DNA of 64,000 nucleotides from Apodospora peruviana. Lineage: Eukaryota; Ascomycota; Sordariomycetes; Sordariales; Lasiosphaeriaceae. Positions 20,459-30,502 of this stretch are shown here, piece by piece. The notes below the pieces were generated by a model. The model was not told the DNA's origin. It worked only from the letters and a program-made list of their open reading frames with translations, and ran no database searches. The stretch is taken from positions 1,550,001-1,614,000 of the forward strand of contig JAUEDM010000005.1 of assembly GCA_033439685.1 (NCBI GenBank). Reading direction: 5' to 3'. Each line of letters starts with the position of its first letter. Within the stretch, counting starts at the first letter, position 1. The translations under genes and the position numbers were made by a program.

Positions 20459-21935
20459 ATGCTCCTGTGCGTATTGCGATCGCCACGAGGACATAATCAC
20501 CTCCAGAAATTAACCTTCGTCTTCGCTCGCATCTCCAGATTCCTCCGCCAGTACCGCCTCCCGCTCCTCCTCCTTCTTCTGGCTGCCGTCACAGAGGTTT
20601 ACTTTCATACATCAAGATTCAGCGTGAACCAACCGGACCATGACCTCGACCCACCCTTCCACACGCAATGCCAGGAGCCTGTTACTGAAGGGCCGCGCGA
20701 AAAGGCCGCGCTTGTGATGCTGGTGCGCAACAGCGAACTCGAGGGCGCCGTGAAGACGGTCAGGAGCATCGAGAAGCACTTTAATCAGTGGTTCCACTAC
20801 CCAATTGTCTTTTTGAATGACGAGGCATGGGACGACGTGTTCATAGAGACCATGAACGCGACGGCGAGCGGGGAGGTGAGATTCGAGGTCCTGACTCAGG
20901 AGGAGTGGTCGTTTCCGAGCTGGATGGACGTTGGGAAAGCAAGGCAGGGCATTGATCAGCAGGGTAAGGACGGTATTCTTTACGCTGGCATGGAGAGTTA
21001 TCATCATATGTGTCGATTCTATTCGGGGTATGTTCCCCCCCCCCCCCCAATCAAATTGTGCGAAGTGATATCTAATTCTTTTCATGTCAATAGGAAGTTT
21101 TATACTTTCGACGCGCTAAAGGAATACAAGTGGTACTGGCGCATCGAGCCAGACGTCGATTTCTACTGCGCCCTCACTTATGATCCCTTCGTCGAGATGG
21201 CTCGCCGCAGCAAGGTTTATGGTTACACGATCGCGCTGCCCGAGGTGCCGCGCACATGTCCGTCTCTGTTTCGTGAGATGGCCGATTGGAAGGAGCGCCA
21301 TCGGCCGGAAATTCGGGGCTCAGAAGAGCTCTGGAAGGCGATGGTGTCTCCCTCGTGGGTACCGTGGCCATTTCGACGAATGAGCTTGTTCCGGCATCGA
21401 GATCGTGGTGGTGATGGCTGGAACATGTGTCACTACTGGAGCAACTTTGAGATTGCCTCGCTAGACTTTTTTCGGTCGAAAGAGTACCAGAGCTTGTTTG
21501 AGCATCTGGATTCGACTGGAGGGTTTTATCGAGAGAGGGTAAGCCACCCTCATTCTTTCAATGTGTTTTTGTTTTGATGTTAACTGGGTTTGTGTTCATA
21601 TGTAGTGGGGCGACGCACCAGTGCACTCGCTCGCGCTGGCCATGCTGCTCGACTCTCCTCAGCGTGTGCACCACTTTGCCGACATTGGCTACCGCCACGA
21701 CTCGTTCTTCCAGTGTCCTGCGAACGCGTTTGGGTCAAAACAGCTGCCGCACTCGGATGTCCTGAGTGAAAATATCCCATGGGCGCCGGAATATGCTAGT
21801 GGTATTGGCTGCCGGTGCGAGTGTGACGGTGCCAAGACGCTCAATGTGCCTGCCTACTGTCTGAATCGGTTGAAGCAGCCGAATTCGGATAGGAGATTGA
21901 GCACCTGGGCTTGGGTGAGGAGTCGGTATACCTAG
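20459..21935 (+). CDS. KRE2/MNT1/KTR-family alpha-1,2-mannosyltransferase (GT15)
   Basis: A Golgi enzyme adding alpha-1,2-mannose to O- and N-glycans from GDP-mannose. Three exons: 20459-21027, 21094-21538 and 21606-21935, for 447 residues, a normal length. The N-terminus has a signal anchor (LPLLLLLLAAVTEVYF). The catalytic domain reads ALVMLVRNSELEGAVKTVRS, then HHMCRFYSG, YWRIEPDVDFYC (the GT15 EPDV motif), KVYGYTIALPE, and after intron 2 WGDAPVHSLALAMLL. Splicing was fixed by these conserved blocks. Intron 1 (66 bp) is a multiple of three and has no stop, so its retention would leave the frame open; it contains a run of 14 C. The start at 20459 is the first ATG; an upstream exon cannot be excluded. 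Downstream neighbour on the opposite strand is another glycosyltransferase. Confidence 0.9.
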
Positions 21936-22991
21936 GCGAGGCTGCTACTCTGTAGGTGAGGTGAGGTGAGTGCTCTTGTAGCCAAAGAGTCGTACATAAA
22001 TCCTCCTCCTGTTTCTCGATTTGGGTTTTATGGATGTATCCTTTCAAGTTGGAATTGTTAGAGCATAGCATAGCATAGGTTAGCATTGGTAGTGTGGTGT
22101 GGCGTGGCGGTCTGTCTGGCTTGGTTTGTTTGCATGGCAGGGGCTGTATAGCACATCTTTCCTATGATACCAAACGCCTTTTTATTTCTCAACACATCTC
22201 CCTTCCTCCCAGTTCTTTTTTATTTTTAAGGATCTTTCGTGATGTGCAGAATCAGCGATGCGTTGCAATGCGGGTTCGAACGTTGATAATGCAAGGCTTG
22301 GCATTCGTAAAGACACTAATAAGGGGGTATTTGTTTTGGAGAAAAAGGGGTTTCTTGGCTGCCTGGAATCCCGGCGTTGGTTTTGAGCTTTGGCAGTGCG
22401 AATACCCTCCTTTCGCCCACGTTTCTGCTTAAATGGATGAATTTGCGATTTGAATGCGGGTGTATGTCCGTTTGATGTGTGTGATATTTCAGTAGGTCAT
22501 CTCTAACCTGTTTTATCTGTAGAAAAAGATTGAGTTTTAGCTACTCCGTGCATTATTGTCAAGCAACCCAAATATCAATCGAAAATATGCGTGTATTTTG
22601 TACCCTAAACTAACAAATTCTCCTGGTATCCTATCGTTTCTCGTGTACATACAACTAGCTTGTATCTTTCTTACCCGACCTCAAAAAGGAAAAGAACAAT
22701 GGAAAATACATGTGCCGGTCAACGAATCTCCACCTCATGTGTTGCGCACTCTCGCGATGTTGTCGTTATTTGACTGTACTGAACAGCACGTCTCGCTCAG
22801 ATTACAGATTCTCGTCTCAACCTACCAATACTGCCTGTTTGAGCTTCCAATAAATTGAAAGACGCGTGTCGGCGGCCGCAATACAAGCTCACCGACAACA
22901 TTCATACGCAGACCAGCCCGTGTATGCGTCGTAACAACCAGAACCAATCGACCACAAAAGAATGACAGACGCCGCATGCCGGGGTATATAA
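21936..22991. other. Convergent intergenic region
   Basis: About 1 kb between the stops of the KTR gene (+) and the GT32-like gene (-). A GGTGAGGTGAGGTGAG run occurs near 21954-21969 and a GCATAGCATAGCATAGG run near 22061-22078. No gene is seen. Confidence 0.4.
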
Positions 22992-24134
22992 TCACAAATC
23001 CTCTTCCATAAATTGCCTCACCAAAAGGTTGAACCGTGTATCCTTCCTTCTGACCACTTCGGGTGTCAGCCCGCTCAGATGTCGATCCCATGCCATCTGA
23101 CTCCACGCGTGATACGCCACCTGGTTACCGAATAGACTTCCTCCATGCCTATCAATTTTTTCCTGCCAGAATTGCGTCGTATTTGTGTCGAGCTCTTCGT
23201 GCATCCAGTGCACGTGTCGCCACGTCCAGGTCGGCCAGAAGAAGGCGTCGGGCGCCAGCGCACATATCTCGCTCGGGTGAAGGCCTGCTAGTTTCTTGGG
23301 CAGCCGTACGCTGTGGTAATTCCATTCCCTGCTAAAGTCGACGTGTTCGTATGATGCCAGCCAGCGCGACACGAACGTGCTGTTGGGGCGCGCCGCCATG
23401 ATGCCGTTGCATAGACCCCAGCGGTTGCCACCCTCGTGGCCGAGGACGACGTCCCTACCGGCCGGGGGGTTGAGGAGGTCGTGGAAGGAGCGGAGCGCAA
23501 ACGCATCCATGTCGAGATAAATACCGCCTTTTTCGAGGAGGAATTGCAGGCGCATCATGTCGGAAAGATGTGAGTATTGTATGTTGTTGTTGTCAGTGGC
23601 GGGCGGCGGATGGTGGATGAGCCTGATGTGTTTGGACAGGCGGCGGATCCAGGGGTTGTTCATCGGGTCGTCGACATTGGTGTTGTTGTTGGAGTGATCC
23701 GAAGGTAAGTACGTGTAGTGGAGGTAGATTGTGTCTGGCCGGAGAGAGACGATAGCGCTGCGCACGGCGAGGTAGCAAAGGAAATCGAAGTGACCCGCCT
23801 GCGGGTTTCGGAGTGGGTTCTGGAGACCAAATATAAAGTGCACAATGTTGGGTATTGGCTCAGTAACGGCAGTTGTGTTGGTTCTGGCGGTAGAAACCTG
23901 AACGCCGTGTTCATCCCGGTAGTGAGAATCTGCACCAGGGATGGGGTGACCGTAGAGACAGGCAAGCTCGGCTTGAATTGGACTGAAGGCGAGTTCGACA
24001 TATTTCTGGCCAGACCAAGGGTTCGTCTGTCTCACATAATCGCCGATCCGATATAAAGATGGAAACAAAAGGTATGCAAAAAACAATGCTGAGAGAATCA
24101 CCATGCGCACGTAGCGGAATGCCACAGTGACCAT
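22992..24134 (-). CDS. GT32-like glycosyltransferase with DXD motif, type II membrane protein
   Basis: A sugar transferase of the DXD-containing (Gly_transf_sug, OCH1-related) class, presumably in the Golgi. The open frame continues upstream to 24197 without ATG; from ATG 24134 it encodes 380 residues. A membrane anchor lies at about residues 12-30 (MVILSALFFAYLLFPSLY). The core reads IPNIVHFIFGL, then SDMMRLQFLLEKGGIYLDMDAFALRS, the last containing the metal-binding DMD typical of GT32. GNRWGLCNGIMAARPNSTF and a C-terminal AYHAWSQMAW follow. Sugar and acceptor cannot be told. Its 3' end faces the KTR gene; with the CMT1-like gene it forms a run of three adjacent glycosyltransferase genes. 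An extra 5' exon is possible because CTCACAG precedes the frame at about 24204-24210. Confidence 0.82.
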   Translation of the reverse strand: MVTVAFRYVRMVILSALFFAYLLFPSLYRIGDYVRQTNPWSGQKYVELAFSPIQAELACLYGHPIPGADSHYRDEHGVQVSTARTNTTAVTEPIPNIVHFIFGLQNPLRNPQAGHFDFLCYLAVRSAIVSLRPDTIYLHYTYLPSDHSNNNTNVDDPMNNPWIRRLSKHIRLIHHPPPATDNNNIQYSHLSDMMRLQFLLEKGGIYLDMDAFALRSFHDLLNPPAGRDVVLGHEGGNRWGLCNGIMAARPNSTFVSRWLASYEHVDFSREWNYHSVRLPKKLAGLHPSEICALAPDAFFWPTWTWRHVHWMHEELDTNTTQFWQEKIDRHGGSLFGNQVAYHAWSQMAWDRHLSGLTPEVVRRKDTRFNLLVRQFMEEDL

Positions 24135-27100
24135 GGTGACCAGACGCCACGAAGGCGAGAGCTGAGGGAAAATCCAGGCAAGAAACGCATGCAGCACCCC
24201 AGAACTGTGAGAAGAAGGAGGAGGAGGAGAAAGATGCTACCTAATATAGCAATATAGGGCAGTCTGGCGGGAGTTGGTCAGGATTATAGGTAGGTAGCAA
24301 TCGTGGTGGTTGCCAATGCCCGAAACACCTCATGTCTTGCGGTGGTGAGGACAAGAAGGAAGAGAATAGCACGACACGAGGTAGGGTGCGGGAGGAAAGA
24401 AGGTAAACATTTTGGCCTCGGCGCTGTTCAAGTTCCAAGATGGGACGAGAACTCATGGAAGTCGGAGTGGATTCTGGAAACCTTGGAACCGCAGAGGACT
24501 TCGGCGGCAGGGAGTTAGGTACCTTAGTGACGGAGCTATCAACTTAAAGGAGCGAATGGCGTGGCCACTGAATGTCCGGGTGACATCTGGGTGATATTTC
24601 GACTTCCCAGAGTGGAATTGAAGGCAGAAACATTTGATCTTCGGAATTCTAAAGGCAGATAAAAGACAATCCCTCCAGTCCCATCCCAACCTTGGAAGTG
24701 GATGTTCCCGGACCGGGCGTGGCTTGAGCAGGTGGAAGGGGAGTTTCTGGGTCACTTGTCTCTTTGTTCTTTCCTCCAGCTACATCTCAGTTCCTCGACG
24801 GGAGAAGGCACATCTGGAATGGAACACTCCACTTACCGCCAGTTCACAACTTCACACATCTTCCCGACCCGGAGAACCTTGATGGTTGACAGGACTCGTA
24901 CCTGCCACTAGAAGGTGCTGTCTTCCAGGTTGACAGTGCAAGTGGGTTGGGGGTTAAGAAATACGAAAGTTTACCAGCTTGATGCTACAATACACCGGAA
25001 CACCAAATTCTCTCTTTCGGAGTCCCAACAAGCCGATTGACTAGGTAGGTAGGTACCTTAGGTACTGAGCAATCACCAGATTTCGTGTTGGCATATATTA
25101 TTCAGATGAAGCGCAGCCCTGTACAAATGCATCATTCCTCTCGTAATGCTTCCAACCACAGGTTGCTCCGTTCTCTTTCGTCTCATGATTTCACCCATCA
25201 TTCACCCCATGAAAGAGACCAAAGTGCGTCTCATCTCACCCTCTGTTAGCGCGATGTACCTCGGAAAATAAAAAGGAGAAACTAAATACCATGTGTTCAC
25301 GCTTTGATTGGCTTCTTGGTTGTATCCTAGAACTGACAATCTGCAAGAGTCGAGTTCTATCCCTTTGCAACTTTGGAAGCTGCCTGTCTGTGACGATGAG
25401 GCGTCACTTACAAAGATGGGAAAAAGTGGAGCAAATACCAAAACATGGGATTTCGTCAATTCCTCAATTGGCAGCTGCTGCTATCCTTACCCCGGTTTCG
25501 GTCGTCTGAAGAATTCCTTCCCGGCCCCTTGGGTGGTGCCCTGCTGTCCTTCCAGATCGTATGGTAACGGTTACGGTTACAGTAACGACATGTACCGCCA
25601 AGATACCTTGTTCGAATCCGTTTGTCCACTCACAAGGGCCTTCCACTCCGCTTCCGTCTCTCACACCCAACAACCCAGCGAAGCTTTCAGGTCTAAGATA
25701 TTGTGGCTGGACAGTTGGATATATATTATCTGAGTTGGGTGGCTGAGCGGTTATTTGTTGAATCAGACGATACGCTTTTAATACGGACTCAAAGGGCGAA
25801 AATACGATCAATTTTCAAGGTGCATCTTCAAAAGAATGATATGACGCCCAAAATTTTGCGGAGACATTATGTAGTTATCACAATACGGGGCTCTCGCTGC
25901 GATACTTCAGTGATACGTCCTTATTGTGTCCAATATTGTTCAACCAACGTCGACTGAGGTGGCTCACACCGGCAGCTCTCCCTTTTCAGGTGGAGTTTAC
26001 CACATTGTCACCGCCGCTGGGACATGCTCGTTGCTGCTGCTAGGAACCTTTTCAACAGCATTAGGTATCTTGAACCCCCAGGACGTCGGTGTTGTCCCGA
26101 ACTCGAATGGCGCGGCTACGTCAGCCTCAATTTTATAGTGTAACAATGCGCCATCCTATAACATAAGAGGCTCAAGGGCCGACATAGGGGATATACATGG
26201 ATCGTACAGATCACGTACCAGGTACTTGAACAGAGAGCAGTAGCCGAATTCCTCAACAGGGGAATGACGTGCATAAGTCTACAGACTTATTGAGCATGGG
26301 GGTACGTGGACACCTTAGGCAGCCATATAAGAGATTCGGAGGTATCTTCATTCTACGGGGCAGTAAGAGAGATACCTCTTTTTCATTACGTTTAAAAAGC
26401 CGAAGTGCATATTGTTGTATCGGTTGGTACGTGGTTGAGTCTCTGGATCTGTATGGGAACTTCTCGGTTGTTTCTGGCCAAAGTCGTTTCCCCCGTTTCG
26501 TCGTCTGTTGTGTACTTAGCTATCTCCCTTTTCTTTGTTTGTCGTGTATAAATATCTCGAACGTTATGTTTACCTAAGTGCTCGTGTTGCAACTCGTTCT
26601 AGACTCAACCCCCTCTGGTATCTTTCGCAGTTCCTTCCCTGCTCATCACGAAGGACGACTGCGCAAGGCGCTGATATAACACCGTGTTGAAACAAACTAG
26701 TTGAGTATATTTGGCAGTCTTGCTTTCTTTTGGTCTATCCCAGCTCGGTTGTCCTGTACCATGACATCGAATTCCCCAATCTCGATTTATCCTCATGTCT
26801 GTGCCTACTCACTTGTTCGTCCAGTCAAACCATGAGCAAACAGCTCGCAAGCTCGTTGCGGGCAGTCTGTCATGGCCTGACCAAAAGCAACTCAAGTGAC
26901 CAGTCCGTTTGTTAGACATTTCGTGTCTGGAATTATTCGAGGATGATGAGTCGAGTCATGGGGTCCCGACACCTATGCCTCACGAGATCGCGCATCATTG
27001 ACCCATCGCGCGGTCTTGTGCCGCGGCGAAATCTTCATGGAAAATGGCCCAGGCAGTGATGTGATTCATTCACAAAAGGCGTCCGCCAAACGAGCTGGCC

Positions 27101-28702
27101 AGCTGAATCACGGCAGCGTCTGCAAGCGTCCCAAATATATTTTGCAGTATCAGCATTCGCATGTCATAAAGGAGGTGCTGATGGCCATTTTGGCGCAAGC
27201 CCAGCAATGTCGCCATTGCCGTCCAATTTGCAGTTCGTCAAAGCACGGTAGGTATTGCAAGCGTTTCTACCTGGACAGGTGGCGTGCATATTTCGGCACG
27301 ATACCAAGACTTCTGAATAGCCTCAAATTTTGGAATTCTTCAAGTCCAAATGTGTGGGGTGGGGGGGGGGGGGGGGGGGGGGGGGGAAGGGTCGCTTCCT
27401 GCGCCGAAACCGTTGAGGCTTTGGGCGGCTTCATAACGTGGTTGTGGTGGTAGGATGGGGTCGATCAGCAGCTTCGTCGTCCGACCAAAGTCGCTCACGG
27501 GATTGTTTGATCAATGTGCAATCCTGGCTGAACATATCTCTTCCATGGAAACATTTCCAGCAGTCCTTTGAAAAAAAAAAACCCCCAGCTTTGTCTTACG
27601 TTGATATGCTTTTCTGCTCAGCTCCTTCTCCTTGCTGTCAAATTGCCAAGCAATATTTTTTGCAGTCGGGTCCAAGTCGGTCTCCCAAATCATAATCAAG
27701 GGAACTTGGCAAATGATGCAACAAGAGCCAAGAAGACCGAAAAGATCCAAAATGATATGGTATGACTGCGATGGACTGACTGACTGTTCCCGGTTCGGCA
27801 ACGCGGGCGATCGTCAGTCGAAACCTGGATGCTTCTCTCCGTAGGTACCCCAATGAGCAATTGAGGGGAGAGATTGTTTCATGCGGCAGGTCTGGCATCC
27901 CCTCCGTCTGGCGATGCAAACCAGGATCAACAAACGCGCGGCAATGAGCTTCCTTCCCGGATGTTATTTATCTTGCAAAAGCACGAAATCACCTATCGGG
28001 CTCTGAGCATCCACATGGCTTTGATTGACAGGCCTTGCCCGAATCAGCGGTATCAGCGGCAAAAGGGGGCTCTGGACATCCAGGAGGAGAGCTTCCGTTG
28101 GCGAGATTGTCGTTGCTGGCGAGCAAGAAGCAGCCCGTTGCAGAAACCTGAAGGGAAGAGGAAGAGAGCGATAGAGTGTGTGGGATGCTAGTAGTTCAAG
28201 AGGGAGAGCGTGGGTGTGGTAACAGCAGGTCAGAGGTAAGAGGTCAGGAGGAGTGAGCGAGTGAGTGGTAGGGTGTTGCTCACCCCAGCCTCGTTGTTTT
28301 CTTGCCGCCCACCTTTCTCAGCTTGTTGTTTTCCTCTGTGACGTTTCGCCACGCGACGACAGCCCTCCTCTCCTCTTTACCCGTCCGACTTCCTCCCCGC
28401 TCAACGCTGAATTGCACTTCGCATCGTCGGAAAACTCGATTGTAGTTATTATTTACCTTGTCGCGCGCAATACCAACTGGTTATTCACCTCAAGTAAGTC
28501 AAATTGCAAGCTTGCGACAAGTCGGCGCATGCGCAATTGCGATGCGCCCTGCGCCCGCGACGGCGACGACGATGCGCCGATTGTCCGCCATGTTCCTCGG
28601 CGTGGCACCGCGTCTTTCGCTCGACTCTTGCAGAACCTCGCGTCCAAATATACGATATGCTAATGCAGCTTCCCAGACACTCATTCCGTCCAAAAAATCA
28701 TA
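24135..28702. other. Gene-poor 4.5-kb block, no supported gene
   Basis: No ORF here has a recognisable domain or a splice-compatible model. The longest frames (about 85-150 codons) are unconvincing. The stretch contains TAGGTAGGTAGGTACCTTAGG near 25042-25062, a GTAACGGTTACGGTTACAGTAAC alternation near 25564-25586, AT-rich sequence at 25700-26600, a G26 tract at 27361-27386, and pyrimidine-rich DNA at 28330-28400 that is probably the leader region of the Lys-rich gene. It may hold decayed transposon sequence, but I see no terminal repeats. Confidence 0.45.
27361..27386 (+). repeat. Poly(G) tract of 26, preceded by GTGTGGGGT
   Basis: An uninterrupted run of 26 G, extended upstream by TGTGTGGGGT. 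It lies inside the gene-poor block. Such long G runs are rare and length-unstable; the exact count may be affected by assembly. Confidence 0.9.
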
Positions 28703-29261
28703 ATGCCTCGCGAAGGAACACGGTCGGCGACCGGCAATTCGAAGCCGCGGGTCTTCCCCGTCGTTGACACCACGCCTGTCATCAAACGCGCCAAGGCCGT
28801 CAAGAAGAAGGCCGAGCCCCAACCCAAGAAGGAGAAGGCTCCCGCCGTGAAGACTTCTAAGCCCGTAGGCGTCAAGAAGCGGGCCGCACCCAAGAAGGAG
28901 AGCGGCGTAGCCAAGAAGGTATGTGCTACTCCCCCACGTCGGCGACATGCCTCCGCCCCTGAGCGCGATTTCAGACACTGACCCGAATTTCAGGTCAAGG
29001 CTGCCGCAAAGAAGGTTGAGAAGAAGGCTGACAAGAAGGAAAAGGTAATGACTCTCCCCTCGTATCCACGTCGCGTCGCGCTTCAGAAGGACATCCACCC
29101 GGTGCTGTACCGCGAGCACGGCGGTGATGGTCCGACGCCTCATCGATCAATACTATCTGTCGACCGCCCTTGTTTACCGGCCACTAGCTAACCAGCTTTT
29201 TTTGTAGGAGGTCAAGCCCAAGGCGGCACCCAAGAAGAAGGAGCCTGTCGTCGCCAAGTAA
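28703..29261 (+). CDS. Small Lys/Ala/Pro-rich basic protein
   Basis: Three exons, 28703-28918, 28994-29044 and 29208-29261, encode 106 residues. Introns are GTATGT...TTTCAG (75 bp) and GTAATG...TTGTAG (163 bp), both phase 0. The protein starts MPREGTRSATGNSKPRVF and then consists mostly of Lys, Ala, Pro and Val (AKAVKKKAEPQPKKEKAPAV; AAAKKVEKKADKKEKEVK), ending in PVVAK. The composition resembles histone H1 tails and nuclear or nucleolar basic proteins, but no globular H1 domain is present, so no function is assigned. A pyrimidine-rich leader upstream and clean splice sites support expression. It lies upstream of HIR1 on the same strand. Confidence 0.75.
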
Positions 29262-30502
29262 TCTCCCATGGCCCTGATCAAGCTGTGATGGACAGTGCGA
29301 AAGTGCCTTGGTTGTTTTCTGTTGACTGCTTTTCTCTTTGTTTTCTTTGGTTGGATACCTTTTTGTTACGGCAGAAACGTTTTGGAATTTTTCTCGAGTT
29401 GGCTTGGCTTAGGTCGATAATTGGCTTGCTTGTATGTACTGATGATCTTTGATAACGACGCGTATAAGATATCCTGGTGTTTCTCTGACTCCTATGGTAA
29501 AGACGAGATTTGCGTGTCCAAGATGACAGCAACTTGGCCAATCTGGTGGCGGTGGTGGTCGTCGTCATTCTGGATCGTAGAGGGTAATCACAAGCAGACG
29601 GCTGGTCCATGGTCTTGAATCATGTTAGCACAGCACAACGTCTCCTTCACTTACGCCTTTTGCGGAACTTGGTCTATTCCTTGCTCCGATTCCCAGATGA
29701 GACGTGCAATGCTTGTCTTTGGTCGGCCGACTTTAGCTGAGCTGAGAAGAGTGCCGGCCGGTTCAAGATGGGACATTCATTGTACGAATTACCCCTGGAC
29801 GATGCTCAACGATTCCACTGCCTATGAACCTCCGAATCCGGATTGAGCCTTGATGAGATGAACAAAAAGTAACCTAAGACAACGGGCAATGACGGCATAA
29901 ATGTCCACTCCATACGACCTTCATCGTGGTTCTTGAGGTTCAAGCTGGAAAGAGTTAAAATTCAGATGGATGTGGAATATTCACAAAGAATAGAGCTTCC
30001 CCGAACTGGATTGGAGAAGATGCAAAAGAATCAAGGCCAGATTTGATGGGAGAAAGAGCACCCAGCGGAACACAGCTAATCCGTCCCACCAATCCTATCT
30101 AATCAGGCGGACTGTAGGTGCTGCAGGTACGCTGTACCTCCGGTCAGGACGGAACCCGTATCCGTACGTCCCGTAGCTGGGAGCTGACTTTCAGCCTAGG
30201 AGGGGTCCCTAATAAGATGTCGGGTTCCACACTGGACGCTGCATGCTAGGTAGTGAGGGACCTCCACTGGTGAGGGCCAAGGCTGGGCCGGGTTGTCCCC
30301 CAGTTCTCCACAACCGCTGCGGATTGGGTGAATGCATGGCGTTCGCGCAACACCCCGGAAGCCTGAGAGCGCGGCGCATCGTCGCGAATCTGCAAAACTT
30401 AGGTTTGGCCACAACGACATCCGCATCTGCAACTCCATCTCCATCCACGCCACGACCGCCTCGACATGAATACACCACCCTTGCAGGCATACAACATCCA
30501 CG
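29262..30502. other. Intergenic, 5' flank of hir1
   Basis: About 1.2 kb without a supported gene; antisense and sense ORFs are short and featureless. Contains the hir1 promoter by position. Confidence 0.45.

Noticed and set aside
25464..25811. 115-codon minus-strand frame with a Val-Thr repeat
   Set aside because: The alternating VT stretch is the reverse complement of a simple GTAACG-like repeat; no start context, signal peptide or domain supports a surface protein.
25735..25815. tRNA-like start (GGGTGGCTGAGCGGTT)
   Set aside because: It resembles a Ser/Leu D arm, but no anticodon stem, T arm or B box follows, so it is not called as a tRNA.
26998..27453. 151-codon frame spanning the G26 tract
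   Set aside because: The poly-Gly run comes only from the homopolymer, and the flanking residues have no coding character.
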